DNA of 57,888 nt from a virus (IMGVR_UViG_3300008111_000159:1-57888), one strand, 5' to 3'. Positions 36,539-45,927 are shown, counted from the first letter of the stretch. Made by a program: numbers and translations. Notes: generated from the sequence alone by a model not told the origin.

Positions 36539-38677
36539 ATGGCATTATTTGATTATACATTATTAGTAACAGGGGATTGTCAAAATAACGGAAGCGGTGC
36601 ATTCCAAATCTCTTTCTCAGGTGGTATAGAACCATATACCGTCCAATTTGTTGACCCTTATTATCCGACGGTTACATTAGCTGAAAATGCGCCAGTAACC
36701 AAATCAGGATTATTTAGTTCAGTCGTCCTAATGACTGTGAATGATAGCACTTTACCAACAAATCAAGAAATTAATGTTAACATACCTATTTCGAGTGGAG
36801 TGTGTTGTAGTGTTCTCGGTGTTCAGAACACCACTTGTGCTGAAAACAATGGTTCTGTTACTGGTTCCTCTAATACGATTTATTCTTCTGCAAATTATTC
36901 TGTCTTCTCAGGTGACGGAACACTTGTTCAAACTTTCCTTTCAAGCAACCCAACCGTAATTTTTGAAAATCTTTCGGCCGGAACATATTACTTGGCCGTT
37001 AGTGATTTAGGTGGATGCTCAGGTTTTAGCCAAAGTTTTATCGTTGAACAATCTCTTCTCACCAACTACGGTTTATATTCCATACCTAATTCGAGTTGTG
37101 GAGGAACCCCGATTGGTAAGATAATGGTCACGGGACTAACGGGACAAGGACCTTTTACTTATTTGTGGTCTAATGGTCAGACAGGTGCAACTGCAACAGG
37201 ATTGACTGAAGGATTATATTCGGTTGAAGTTAAAGATGGTTTTGGTTGTGTAAACATAAAAGATGCTGCTGTCGTCAACGTCGACCAAATGGGTGCGTTT
37301 TTCACAACAGAAACCAATCCAAGTTGTTTCCAAAGCGATGGCTCAATTACTCTCACAATAACAGGTGGAAGTCAACCATATTATTACTCCGCGTCAACAG
37401 GCCAAGTTCTCATATCATATGCTCAAGATTTTACGATATCAGGATTATCTGCTGGTGATTACAATTTCTCAGTCACAGATGCTGGACTGTGTCAAATATT
37501 CACGGGGACTACTTTACTAACACCAAACGGGATGAGTTCTGTAAGTGTTGTTGGAACTAATTCTTATTGTTCAAGTAATGATGGATTGATAACTGTCACA
37601 GTTATAGGAGGACAAGGTCCCTTTACCTACACCTTGGTTGGCGACGGAGGAAACCAAAAAATTATTGTAGGACAACAACAAATTCAAACCTTTGAGAATT
37701 TATCTGCGGACACTTACTCAGTATTTGTTGAGGATTCTACAGGATGCCAATTTAGTCAAGAAGTGATAATATTGGCAATTAATAAATTCACACTTTCAAC
37801 AGAAATCACAGGAACAACGTGTAATCAAAACAACGGAAGTGTAAGAATTACTACATCACCAGGATATACTCTACCATTGGATTATTCAGTTGATGGAATA
37901 TTGAATGTTGTTGATACAAATTTAACAGCGGTAACATTTAATAACTTAACTTTTGGAAACCATGTTGTTACTGTTACTGACTCAACGGGATGTCAACAAA
38001 CTCAAACAATTTTCATCCCAAAAGGAGACAACTTAGATTTTAGTTTATATAGTATTAATTGTGGCTCAGGAAACGATGGTCAAATTACCGCATTCATCAC
38101 TTCGGGCACACCACCATTCCAATTCAATTGGTCAAATAACGTCCCATCTAACCCTCAACAAATTGAAGTTTACAATTTGACAGGAGGAACATACAGTCTT
38201 TCTATTGTTGATGCAAATGGATGTTCACTTTCACGCTCAACAACAATTACCTGTGACACCAACTATACATCTTATCAGTGTTATGTTATGGGAGAAGAAA
38301 TCTTTAACATAGATTCCCCAACTAAACTCGGTTTACTACAAATGTTAAACGAGGGTTACGCTGATTTGACGCAAGACAATACAAACTGTGATTTGATTTC
38401 TGCAATATTCACAGCTAAAGTCAATGTCAACCCAGCGGGGTTGAGTGCATCAAGCACTTTCTTCACAGCAACGACTCTGAACAATCCGCCGGGTGATAAT
38501 TTATGGTATGATACTATAAAGAGTCTACTACTTTCCATACCAGGAATTTTGACTGTAACAATAGACCAAATAAACAACCAAATAACAATTGCAACTAACC
38601 CGGCAAACAATTCATTGAATGGTCAAGAAATTGTTGTGGAGTTGTCGATTGTTTATGATATAATTTGTTTAACATAA
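36539..38677 (+). CDS. SprB-repeat adhesin-like virion protein
   Basis: This 712-aa protein carries seven SprB-type repeats of about 65-90 residues, starting near residues 10, 100, 187, 263, 344, 428 and 508. Each shows Cys...(N/D)G.I.v...GG..PF.Y.wsnG...NL.aGtY.v.V.D..GC, for example GPFTYLWSNGQ and GLYSVEVKDGFGC. The first copy is degenerate and lacks the GC ending. SprB repeats are named from the gliding adhesin of flavobacteria. The C-terminal ~140 residues form a different domain. The gene follows the baseplate connector by 5 bp and overlaps the next gene (TAATG). A tail-tip or fibre role in host contact is inferred. Confidence 0.78.
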   Translation: MALFDYTLLVTGDCQNNGSGAFQISFSGGIEPYTVQFVDPYYPTVTLAENAPVTKSGLFSSVVLMTVNDSTLPTNQEINVNIPISSGVCCSVLGVQNTTCAENNGSVTGSSNTIYSSANYSVFSGDGTLVQTFLSSNPTVIFENLSAGTYYLAVSDLGGCSGFSQSFIVEQSLLTNYGLYSIPNSSCGGTPIGKIMVTGLTGQGPFTYLWSNGQTGATATGLTEGLYSVEVKDGFGCVNIKDAAVVNVDQMGAFFTTETNPSCFQSDGSITLTITGGSQPYYYSASTGQVLISYAQDFTISGLSAGDYNFSVTDAGLCQIFTGTTLLTPNGMSSVSVVGTNSYCSSNDGLITVTVIGGQGPFTYTLVGDGGNQKIIVGQQQIQTFENLSADTYSVFVEDSTGCQFSQEVIILAINKFTLSTEITGTTCNQNNGSVRITTSPGYTLPLDYSVDGILNVVDTNLTAVTFNNLTFGNHVVTVTDSTGCQQTQTIFIPKGDNLDFSLYSINCGSGNDGQITAFITSGTPPFQFNWSNNVPSNPQQIEVYNLTGGTYSLSIVDANGCSLSRSTTITCDTNYTSYQCYVMGEEIFNIDSPTKLGLLQMLNEGYADLTQDNTNCDLISAIFTAKVNVNPAGLSASSTFFTATTLNNPPGDNLWYDTIKSLLLSIPGILTVTIDQINNQITIATNPANNSLNGQEIVVELSIVYDIICLT

Positions 38678-39003
38678 TGGTTCAGGTAAGAATAACAGAA
38701 ATCACAGGGGGCACTTTTCCAATACAAGCTTTTATATCCGACATATACGGAAATAATCAGTTTTTACTTGGTACAATTAGTGGAGTTCCACCAACTGTTT
38801 ATTACAATACAACTATTCCTACAATATTTCAGACCGCACCTGAAATCATGTTACGTTTGGTTGATGCAAATGGATGTGAGTCAGTAAAAATACTAGATTG
38901 TACATTTGGTTGTACTTTCAATATTACAGTTGAGCTCGAGAGTTGTGTTGTAAATATAGACATTCAAAATGCTGTATGTGGATTCAATATTATTTGTACA
39001 TGA
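38677..39003 (+). CDS. Small Cys-containing fibre-associated module protein
   Basis: This 108-aa product is taken from ATG 38677, which overlaps the previous stop (TAATG); a TTG at 38665 is less likely. It shows ITEITGGTFPIQAFI, then an LRLVDANGCES ending and a CTFGC pair. The same short pattern, 'V.I..(I/V)(T/S)...P.(D)I', then '(K/R)(V/I).D..GC', recurs in the proteins at 55904 and at the N-terminus of the protein at 56119, so these form one small module family. Function unknown; association with the fibre genes suggests a connector or cap. Confidence 0.6.
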   Translation: MVQVRITEITGGTFPIQAFISDIYGNNQFLLGTISGVPPTVYYNTTIPTIFQTAPEIMLRLVDANGCESVKILDCTFGCTFNITVELESCVVNIDIQNAVCGFNIICT

Positions 39004-39054
39004 TAAAGTATTTAATAATTTTTCGTTTCGAGATATTCAAATAGATAATCGTGG

Positions 39055-39062
39055 TATTTATT
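39055..39062 (+). promoter_or_regulatory. TATTTATT box upstream of the gene at 39076
   Basis: TATTTATT ends 13 nt before ATG 39076. It lies in the loop of a possible 6-bp hairpin (CGTGGT 39050-39055 with ACCGCG 39069-39074) that ends next to the start codon; the first T of the box is also the last base of the left arm. Confidence 0.4.
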
Positions 39063-39075
39063 AAAAAAACCGCGG

Positions 39076-40563
39076 ATGTCCCTTTATAATATTTTTTGTG
39101 TCAATACTGCTGAAGGTTGTAATACAGTAGTTACGCAACAGGTCTCGGTTACGGGATGTGTCACTTACATTGTAAGATTATCTCAGAATTCTAATGCCTT
39201 AGGTCCATTCGATATCTATTATGGGACTTCGACCTACCTTTCAGCCGCAACTCTTTATGCCTCTGCACAGACAAGAACCGAAATGTTCAACGGAGTTGTT
39301 ATTACATTTGAATGCGTTACCCCTACACCTACACCTACTCCTACTGTAACACCTACGTTTACACCTACACCAACAAATACAGGAACCCCTAATTCTACAC
39401 CTACAGAAACACCAACAACAACACAGACTCCAACAACTTCAGAGACTCCAACACAAACTCCAACTGAAACTCAGACACAAACACCAACTCCAAGTATAAC
39501 TGCAAGCCCTGGTCAAACACCAACTGCAACAGAATCGCCGACCCCAACACAAACGGAGACACCAACAACAACTCCTACACCGACCCCTTCTACTTCTGAA
39601 ACTCCTACACCAACACAGACGGGAACTCCAACCGAAACCCCATCACAAACACCTACAGAATCACCTACCGCAACACCTGGTGAGACACCAACTCAAACTC
39701 CAACTGAAACTAACACACCAACACCATCTGTAACACCAAGCGAGACGCCTACAGAGACTCCAACCCCAACAAATACTGAGACTCCAACACAAACACCTAC
39801 GCAAACTGAAACTCCAACCGCAACACCGACAACAACACCTACAGCTTCAAGAGCATATTGGGAATATTCATTAGGTTATGATTTATCTAGCTCATTAACA
39901 TCGTGTGGTAATTTTTACTCATCACCAACTAACTTCTACAGTGGACCTGGAGATGGACCTGGACCTAACATTGGGGAAACTTTATATACTGATTCGGCTC
40001 TTACAACACCAGCACCTGACGGATACTATTCCAACGGTGTTGCTTGGTATAGAGTTACAGGCGGAGCAGGTCTAATCACAAGTTCGGACCCTAACGGATG
40101 TTTGATATCTCCGACTCCTACTCCAACAGAAACTAACACACCAACTCCAACAGAAACTAACACACCAACTCCAACAGAAACTAATACACCAACCCCTTCG
40201 TTTACTCCTTCACCAACAGCAACTCCATCCGTATTTGAGATTTTAATTATAACTCAAGATGGTCAAGAATTAATTGCTCAAAATGGTGACCCAATTGGTG
40301 CTCAACAAGAAATTACATCATTCTTAGTTTCATCAGGGGAAACAACACAACCAATATGTATAGACCCACAAACGTTGGGTCAAACAATTTACAGTCCATC
40401 GAATGATTGGTATAGTGCAACGAGATTCTTTGCAGACAGTTCATTCAATACGCCTTTCAACGGGAATAATTATTGGTATACCAACAGCACCGACTCTCTC
40501 ACAGGATATTGGCAAATAGATAGTGATGGATTTGTTGTCGGAGGACTATGGCAACCATGTTAA
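39076..40563 (+). CDS. Thr/Pro-rich mucin-like modular fibre protein
   Basis: This 495-aa protein has a short N-terminal Cys-containing domain (about 1-80, with [13 protein letters not shown]), a ~175-residue linker made almost only of Thr-Pro-X units ([10 protein letters not shown] type; about 80-255), a globular module (about 258-345: [11 protein letters not shown], then [18 protein letters not shown]), a second linker and a C-terminal domain ending at Cys495. The YYSNG module recurs in the protein at 51601. Thr/Pro-rich linkers of this kind are extended and are typical O-glycosylation substrates. A fibre or decoration role is inferred. Confidence 0.7.
   Translation: MSLYNIFCVNTAEGCNTVVTQQVSVTGCVTYIVRLSQNSNALGPFDIYYGTSTYLSAATLYASAQTRTEMFNGVVITFECVTPTPTPTPTVTPTFTPTPTNTGTPNSTPTETPTTTQTPTTSETPTQTPTETQTQTPTPSITASPGQTPTATESPTPTQTETPTTTPTPTPSTSETPTPTQTGTPTETPSQTPTESPTATPGETPTQTPTETNTPTPSVTPSETPTETPTPTNTETPTQTPTQTETPTATPTTTPTASRAYWEYSLGYDLSSSLTSCGNFYSSPTNFYSGPGDGPGPNIGETLYTDSALTTPAPDGYYSNGVAWYRVTGGAGLITSSDPNGCLISPTPTPTETNTPTPTETNTPTPTETNTPTPSFTPSPTATPSVFEILIITQDGQELIAQNGDPIGAQQEITSFLVSSGETTQPICIDPQTLGQTIYSPSNDWYSATRFFADSSFNTPFNGNNYWYTNSTDSLTGYWQIDSDGFVVGGLWQPC
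40120..40191 (+). repeat. Three tandem copies of a 24-nt Thr/Pro-coding unit
   Basis: Three head-to-tail 24-nt copies (40120-40143, 40144-40167, 40168-40191) encode TPTETNTP. The first two are identical and the third differs by one base, which suggests recent slippage or unequal exchange. Confidence 0.8.
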
Positions 40564-40589
40564 ACCAAATAAAAAAGATTAATAGAAAA

Positions 40590-40597
40590 TATTTATA
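40590..40597 (+). promoter_or_regulatory. TATTTATA box upstream of the collagen-like fibre
   Basis: TATTTATA ends 4 nt before ATG 40602, in the 38-bp gap before the collagen-like gene. Confidence 0.4.
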
Positions 40598-40601
40598 AGC
40601 T

Positions 40602-41873
40602 ATGGCAACAACAAGAATAACGGATTTACCTATAGTCCTATCGGCAGCCCCAGACGATAGGTTATATATAGTTACAGACTATACTGGAGGCACATCAGGA
40701 ACTTCGGGGCAAATTACGTTTTCAGCCTTGACGGAAAGTATAACAGGAGGAACATCAGGGACTAGTGGAACATCTGGTTCAAGTGGTTCATCAGGAATCG
40801 ACGGGACTTCTGGCTCAAGTGGTATCAACGGAACTTCTGGTTCGAGTGGAACATCTGGGGTAGATGGCACTTCAGGAACAAGTGGTTTAGACGGAACATC
40901 AGGCTCTTCTGGAACTAGCGGAATAGACGGAACATCAGGAACTAGTGGAATTGATGGAACTTCAGGAACAAGCGGATTAGACGGAACATCCGGAACTTCT
41001 GGTTCGAGTGGAACATCTGGAATAGATGGCACTTCAGGAACAAGTGGAGTAGACGGAACGTCTGGTTCAAGTGGCATAGATGGAACCTCAGGAACTAGTG
41101 GAATTGATGGAACCTCAGGAACTAGTGGAATTGATGGGACATCAGGAACAAGTGGATTAGATGGAACATCTGGTTCTTCTGGAACAAGCGGTTTAGACGG
41201 AACATCAGGGACTAGTGGAATTGATGGGACATCAGGAACAAGTGGAATTGATGGGACATCAGGTTCTTCAGGTTCATCTGGTTCTAGTGGAACAGATGGT
41301 TCTTCAGGAACTAGTGGAACATCAGGTTCATCTGGTTCCAGTGGAACAGATGGAACATCAGGAACTAGCGGAATAGACGGAACATCTGGGACTAGCGGAA
41401 TAGACGGAACATCTGGGACTAGCGGAATAGACGGAACATCTGGAACTTCAGGAATTAGTGGAACTTCAGGCTCAAGTGGTTCGTCGGGAACAAGTGGAAC
41501 ATCAGGTTCATCAGGAACAAGTGGTATCGATGGAACATCAGGTTCATCAGGAACAAGTGGTATCGATGGAACTTCAGGAACTAGTGGTATTGATGGAACT
41601 TCAGGAACAAGCGGATTAGATGGAACTTCTGGAACAAGTGGTATCGATGGAACATCAGGTTCTTCAGGAACTAGTGGTATTGATGGAACTTCAGGAACTA
41701 GTGGTATTGATGGAACTTCAGGAACTAGCGGAACATCAGGTTCAAGTGGTTCTTCAGGAACTAGCGGAATGGACGGAACTTCAGGAACTAGTGGAACATC
41801 GGGTTCATCTGGTAGCTCAGGTTCTTCAGGCACAATCTGGTTCCAGTGGAACAGATGGTTCTTCAGGAACTAG
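40602..41873 (+). CDS. Collagen-like tail fibre, N-terminal part (frame broken at 41835)
   Basis: The N-terminal ~55 residues (TTRITDLPIVLSAAPDDRLY) form a short head of the type that attaches phage fibres to the tail. From about residue 50 the protein is almost pure Gly-X-Y with X/Y mostly Ser and Thr plus IDG, LDG and TDG variants. The in-frame repeat ends at 41834: after GGC ACA one extra A at 41835 moves the reading frame, and the last residues before the stop at 41873 (IWFQWNRWFFRN) are out of frame. Skipping that base restores SGSSGTDG and joins it to the part at 41836-45912. The intact fibre would be about 1769 aa. Confidence 0.75.
   Translation: MATTRITDLPIVLSAAPDDRLYIVTDYTGGTSGTSGQITFSALTESITGGTSGTSGTSGSSGSSGIDGTSGSSGINGTSGSSGTSGVDGTSGTSGLDGTSGSSGTSGIDGTSGTSGIDGTSGTSGLDGTSGTSGSSGTSGIDGTSGTSGVDGTSGSSGIDGTSGTSGIDGTSGTSGIDGTSGTSGLDGTSGSSGTSGLDGTSGTSGIDGTSGTSGIDGTSGSSGSSGSSGTDGSSGTSGTSGSSGSSGTDGTSGTSGIDGTSGTSGIDGTSGTSGIDGTSGTSGISGTSGSSGSSGTSGTSGSSGTSGIDGTSGSSGTSGIDGTSGTSGIDGTSGTSGLDGTSGTSGIDGTSGSSGTSGIDGTSGTSGIDGTSGTSGTSGSSGSSGTSGMDGTSGTSGTSGSSGSSGSSGTIWFQWNRWFFRN
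41364..41444 (+). repeat. Three tandem 27-nt collagen-coding units
   Basis: A 27-nt unit encoding Thr-Ser-Gly-Ile-Asp-Gly-Thr-Ser-Gly repeats at 41364, 41391 and 41418; only the last base of the third copy differs. This near-perfect nucleotide identity indicates recent expansion. Confidence 0.8.
41721..41835 (+). repeat. 115-nt direct repeat, copy 1 (ends at the frame break)
   Basis: These 115 bases are identical to 42091-42205. The offset is 370 nt, one more than a multiple of three, so the two copies lie in different frames of the same strand. The last identical base is the extra A that breaks the frame. Confidence 0.85.
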
Positions 41874-44800
41874 TGGAACATCAGGTTCATCTGGTAGCTC
41901 AGGTTCTTCAGGCTCAAGTGGAACATCAGGTTCTTCTGGAACTAGTGGAATAGACGGAACATCAGGTTCAAGTGGTTCTTCAGGCACAAGTGGAACATCA
42001 GGTTCTTCTGGAACAAGTGGGACAGACGGCACTTCGGGAACTAGTGGAACTTCAGGTTCATCTGGCTCAAGTGGGACAGACGGCACTTCGGGAACTAGCG
42101 GAACATCAGGTTCAAGTGGTTCTTCAGGAACTAGCGGAATGGACGGAACTTCAGGAACTAGTGGAACATCGGGTTCATCTGGTAGCTCAGGTTCTTCAGG
42201 CACAACTAGTGGAATAGACGGAACATCAGGTTCAAGTGGTTCTTCAGGGACTGATGGGACATCAGGCTCGAGTGGTTCTAGTGGATTAAGTGGAGTAAAC
42301 GGAACATCAGGAACAAGTGGCTCATCTGGAACTTCAGGTTCATCAGGAACATCTCCATTCAAAGGAGCTTATGTATCGGGAACAACTTATATGGATGGCG
42401 ATATGGTTATAGATGGTTTATTTTCATACCAATCAACTATAAATAATAATACAAATGAACCATCTTCACTTAGTGGTTGGATTTTATTAAATGGCCTTGA
42501 TGGTTCATCAGGAAGTTCGGGAACAAGTGGTTCTTCAGGAATAAGTGGAACTGATGGAACATCAGGAACAAGCGGAACTTCAGGTTCGAGCGGTTCATCT
42601 GGTTCATCAGGGACAAGTGGAACATCTGGTTCATCAGGAACATCTGGTTCTTCGGGTAGCTCAGGTTCATCAGGAACATCTGGAACAGATGGGACATCTG
42701 GAACAAGTGGAACATCAGGTTCTTCGGGAAGTTCAGGTTCATCTGGGACTAGCGGAACATCTGGCTCTTCAGGAACATCGGGTTCAAGCGGAAGTTCAGG
42801 CTCGAGTGGGACATCTGGAACAAATGGAACATCAGGAACTAGTGGGACTTCAGGTTCAAGTGGTTCATCTGGTTCTTCAGGGACAAGTGGAACTTCAGGT
42901 TCTTCAGGTAGTTCAGGAACAAGTGGAACTTCAGGTTCATCAGGTTCGAGTGGTTCTTCAGGAACATCTGGAACAGATGGAACATCTGGGACGAGTGGAA
43001 CTTCAGGTTCATCAGGAAGTTCAGGTTCATCTGGAACTAGCGGAACATCTGGTTCATCAGGAACTAGCGGAACATCGGGTTCATCTGGTTCGAGTGGCTC
43101 ATCAGGAACATCTGGAACGAACGGAACATCTGGAACATCAGGAATTAGTGCACAATACAGTGGAACTTCAACAACATCAATTGATTTATCAACACTAACG
43201 TTAAGTGCTAATACTTCTTTAACAACAAGCACTGGTTTATCATATACAATTGCACAACATCTTATTGTTTCTAATTCATTAGCAAATCACTTCCATGGAG
43301 ATGTTGTAAGTTATGATTCTTCGACAGGAGCATTGACATTATATGTGTTGGAAATAAACGGAACAGGAACATTCAATAGTTGGACAACCAATTTGGATGG
43401 TGCAACAGGTGGAAACGGTTCATCTGGAACTTCAGGTTCATCTGGAACTTCAGGTTCTTCCGGAACTTCAGGCTCGAGTGGTTCTTCAGGTTCTTCCGGA
43501 ACAAGTGGAACATCTGGCTCTTCAGGGACATCAGGTTCAAGCGGTTCTTCAGGTTCTTCTGGAACAAGTGGAACATCAGGCTCATCTGGTTCAAGCGGTT
43601 CATCAGGGACCTCAGGAACAAACGGAACATCGGGAACAAGTGGAACATCAGGTTCGTCAGGTTCAAGTGGTTCATCAGGAACAAGCGGAACATCTGGCTC
43701 TTCAGGGACATCAGGTTCAAGTGGTAGCTCAGGTTCATCAGGAACCTCTGGAACAAATGGAACTTCTGGGACATCAGGAACAAGTGGAACTTCAGGTTCT
43801 TCGGGTAGCTCAGGTTCATCAGGCACAAGTGGAACATCTGGTTCATCTGGAACATCAGGAACATCTGGTTCGAGTGGAAGTTCAGGTTCTTCAGGAACAT
43901 CTGGAACAAATGGAACTTCTGGAACTAGCGGAACTTCAGGTTCTTCAGGTTCAAGTGGTTCATCTGGAACTAGCGGAACATCAGGTTCTTCAGGTTCTTC
44001 GGGAACGAGCGGAACTTCAGGTTCTTCAGGTTCAAGTGGTTCATCTGGGACTTCTGGAACAAACGGAACATCGGGAACAAGCGGAACATCTGGCTCTAGT
44101 GGCTCATCTGGTTCATCGGGAACAAGTGGAACTTCAGGTTCTTCAGGGACATCAGGTTCTTCGGGTAGCTCAGGTTCGAGCGGAACATCTGGCACAAATG
44201 GTACATCTGGAACTAGCGGAACATCAGGTTCTTCTGGTAGTTCAGGTTCATCGGGCACAAGTGGAACATCAGGCTCCTCTGGTACTAGTGGAACATCTGG
44301 TTCAAGCGGTTCAAGTGGTTCATCAGGAACATCTGGAACGAACGGAACATCTGGAACAAGTGGAACATCTGGTTCAAGTGGTTCATCTGGCTCTTCTGGA
44401 ACAAGCGGAACATCAGGTTCATCTGGAACCTCAGGCTCAAGTGGTTCCTCAGGCTCTTCTGGAACAAGTGGAACAAACGGAACATCTGGAACTAGCGGAA
44501 CTTCAGGTTCTTCAGGAAGCTCAGGTTCTTCTGGAACGTCTGGAACATCGGGTTCATCGGGAACAAGTGGAACATCTGGTTCAAGTGGAAGTTCAGGTTC
44601 AAGCGGAACATCTGGAACAAACGGAACATCTGGAACTAGCGGAACTTCAGGTTCTTCGGGAAGTTCAGGTTCGAGTGGAACTAGCGGAACTTCAGGTTCT
44701 TCAGGTAGTTCAGGGACAAGCGGAACTTCGGGTTCTTCAGGTAGTTCAGGTTCAAGTGGAACTGACGGAACATCAGGAACAAGCGGAACATCAGGTTCTT

Positions 44801-45912
44801 CAGGTTCGAGTGGTTCATCAGGAACAAGTGGAACATCGGGCTCTTCTGGAACAAGCGGAACATCAGGTTCTTCGGGAAGTTCAGGCTCAAGCGGAACATC
44901 TGGAACAAATGGAACATCTGGAACATCAGGTTCATCAGGTTCAAGTGGTTCATCAGGAACAAGTGGAACATCAGGTTCATCAGGGACAAGTGGAACATCT
45001 GGCTCATCTGGTTCAAGTGGTTCGTCAGGAACTTCTGGAACTAATGGAACATCTGGAACAAGCGGAACATCAGGTTCATCTGGAAGTTCAGGTTCATCTG
45101 GAACAAGTGGAACATCTGGCTCATCTGGAACAAGTGGAACATCTGGCTCATCTGGTTCAAGTGGTTCGTCAGGAACTTCTGGAACTAATGGAACATCTGG
45201 AACAAGCGGAACATCAGGTTCATCTGGAAGTTCAGGTTCAACAAGTGGAACGTCAGGTTCGAGCGGAACATCAGGTTCATCTGGAACAAGTGGAACATCA
45301 GGCTCATCAGGTTCTTCGGGAACTAGTGGAACATCAGGTTCTTCGGGAACTAGCGGAACATCAGGTTCTTCGGGAACTAGTGGAACATCAGGTTCCTCTG
45401 GCACAAGTGGAACATCAGGTTCTTCTGGACTCGGGACAATCAACAACAACGTTAATGACTATGTCCTTACTGCGACAGGAACCGCAGGAACAATCAATGG
45501 TGAACAAAACCTTCAGTTTGATGGTTCAACACTCAAAGTGACTGGTGACACTAATATAACAGGAGCATTAACAGCGGCTTCTAAATCATTCGATATTCCT
45601 CACCCTACAAAAGAAGGTTGGAGATTAAGATATGGTGTGTTGGAGGGTCCTGAACATGGTGTTTATTTCAGAGGTAGAGTTCAAGGAAACGTAATAGAAT
45701 TACCTCATTATTGGATAGGATTAGTAAAAGAGGAATCGATTTCGGTATCATTAACACCAATTGGTGTTTCTAATACACACTTTGTTGTCAAAATTGAAGA
45801 TAATAAAGTCTTCATAGACTCTCAAAGTTCTCATATCGACGCGTTCTTTATGATAAATGCTGAGAGAAAAGACGTAGAAAAAGTATTACTCGAGTATCGT
45901 CCAATAGTATAA
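41836..45912 (+). CDS. Collagen-like tail fibre, C-terminal part
   Basis: About 1358 residues continue the Gly-Ser/Thr-Ser repeat after the frame break; an open frame reaches back to 41620 but that part is a shadow of the upstream half. Two globular inserts interrupt the repeat: one at about 42352-42510 (FKGAYVSGTTYMDGDMVIDG, like a carbohydrate-binding CBM5/12 fold) and one at about 43142-43412 (a beta domain with STGLSYTIAQHLIVSN and a GTFNSWTTNLDGA end), a type often found in collagen-like phage proteins. The C-terminal ~160 residues (KSFDIPHPTKEGWRLRYG, LPHYWIGLV, AERKDVEKVLLEYR) form a distal domain common on large-phage fibres. The gene ends at a bidirectional terminator. Confidence 0.75.
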   Translation, partial: SGSSGTDGSSGTSGTSGSSGSSGSSGSSGTSGSSGTSGIDGTSGSSGSSGTSGTSGSSGTSGTDGTSGTSGTSGSSGSSGTDGTSGTSGTSGSSGSSGTSGMDGTSGTSGTSGSSGSSGSSGTTSGIDGTSGSSGSSGTDGTSGSSGSSGLSGVNGTSGTSGSSGTSGSSGTSPFKGAYVSGTTYMDGDMVIDGLFSYQSTINNNTNEPSSLSGWILLNGLDGSSGSSGTSGSSGISGTDGTSGTSGTSGSSGSSGSSGTSGTSGSSGTSGSSGSSGSSGTSGTDGTSGTSGTSGSSGSSGSSGTSGTSGSSGTSGSSGSSGSSGTSGTNGTSGTSGTSGSSGSSGSSGTSGTSGSSGSSGTSGTSGSSGSSGSSGTSGTDGTSGTSGTSGSSGSSGSSGTSGTSGSSGTSGTSGSSGSSGSSGTSGTNGTSGTSGISAQYSGTSTTSIDLSTLTLSANTSLTTSTGLSYTIAQHLIVSNSLANHFHGDVVSYDSSTGALTLYVLEINGTGTFNSWTTNLDGATGGNGSSGTSGSSGTSGSSGTSGSSGSSGSSGTSGTSGSSGTSGSSGSSGSSGTSGTSGSSGSSGSSGTSGTNGTSGTSGTSGSSGSSGSSGTSGTSGSSGTSGSSGSSGSSGTSGTNGTSGTSGTSGTSGSSGSSGSSGTSGTSGSSGTSGTSGSSGSSGSSGTSGTNGTSGTSGTSGSSGSSGSSGTSGTSGSSGSSGTSGTSGSSGSSGSSGTSGTNGTSGTSGTSGSSGSSGSSGTSGTSGSSGTSGSSGSSGSSGTSGTNGTSGTSGTSGSSGSSGSSGTSGTSGSSGTSGTSGSSGSSGSSGTSGTNGTSGTSGTSGSSGSSGSSGTSGTSGSSGTSGSSGSSGSSGTSGTNGTSGTSGTSGSSGSSGSSGTSGTSGSSGTSGTSGSSGSSGSSGTSGTNGTSGTSGTSGSSGSSGSSGTSGTSGSSGSSGTSGTSGSSGSSGSSGTDGTSGTSGTSGSSGSSGSSGTSGTSGSSGTSGTSGSSGSSGSSGTSGTNGTSGTSGSSGSSGSSGTSGTSGSSGTSGTSGSSGSSGSSGTSGTNGTSGTSGTSGSSGSSGSSGTSGTSGSSGTSGTSGSSGSSGSSGTSGTNGTSGTSGTSGSSGSSGSTSGTSGSSGTSGSSGTSGTSGSSGSSGTSGTSGSSGTSGTSGSSGTSGTSGSSGTSGTSGSSGLGTINNNVNDYVLTATGTAGTINGEQNLQFDGSTLKVTGDTNITGALTAASKSFDIPHPTKEGWRLRYGVLEGPEHGVYFRGRVQGNVIELPHYWIGLVKEESISVSLTPIGVSNTHFVVKIEDNKVFIDSQSSHIDAFFMINAERKDVEKVLLEYRPIV
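42091..42205 (+). repeat. 115-nt direct repeat, copy 2
   Basis: Identical to 41721-41835. Here too the copy ends at an irregular joint: the next codons give G-T-T-S-G instead of the regular Gly-X-Y step, so both copies end at a break in the repeat pattern. Confidence 0.85.
44986..45096 (+). repeat. 111-nt direct repeat, copy 1
   Basis: Identical over 111 nt to 45130-45240, with an offset of 144 nt that keeps the frame. It marks a recent in-frame duplication inside the collagen-like repeat. Confidence 0.85.
45130..45240 (+). repeat. 111-nt direct repeat, copy 2
   Basis: Identical to 44986-45096. Directly after it, 6 nt present after copy 1 are missing, which breaks the Gly-X-Y register in the protein (GSTSG). 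Confidence 0.85.
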
Positions 45913-45927
45913 GGAATAAAAAAATAC

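Noticed and set aside
41620-41835. ATG 41620 as the true start of the C-terminal fibre half
   Set aside because: The first ~72 residues from it are a shifted reading of the repeat encoded in the upstream frame, with no box or initiation context.
40750-45430. Dense short DNA repeats that might suggest a CRISPR array
   Set aside because: Period is 9-27 nt with no unique spacers and the repeats translate into a continuous Gly-X-Y protein.
40679-45449. Long minus-strand open frames encoding Pro/Val/Glu repeats (VPDEPDVPLVP type)
   Set aside because: They are antisense readings of the collagen-like repeat, whose codons never give a stop on that strand. No box, no start context and no family; the plus strand has recognisable fibre domains.
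42545-45541. Other plus-strand open frames across the repeat (Glu/His/Gln/Val-rich)
   Set aside because: Out-of-frame shadows of the Gly-Ser/Thr repeat; they run through globular fibre domains in the wrong frame.
40602-45912. Programmed +1 frameshift as the default explanation of the fibre break
   Set aside because: No slippery sequence or following structure is evident at 41835, and the break falls at a repeat boundary, so recombination, slippage or misassembly is more likely; kept only as an alternative.
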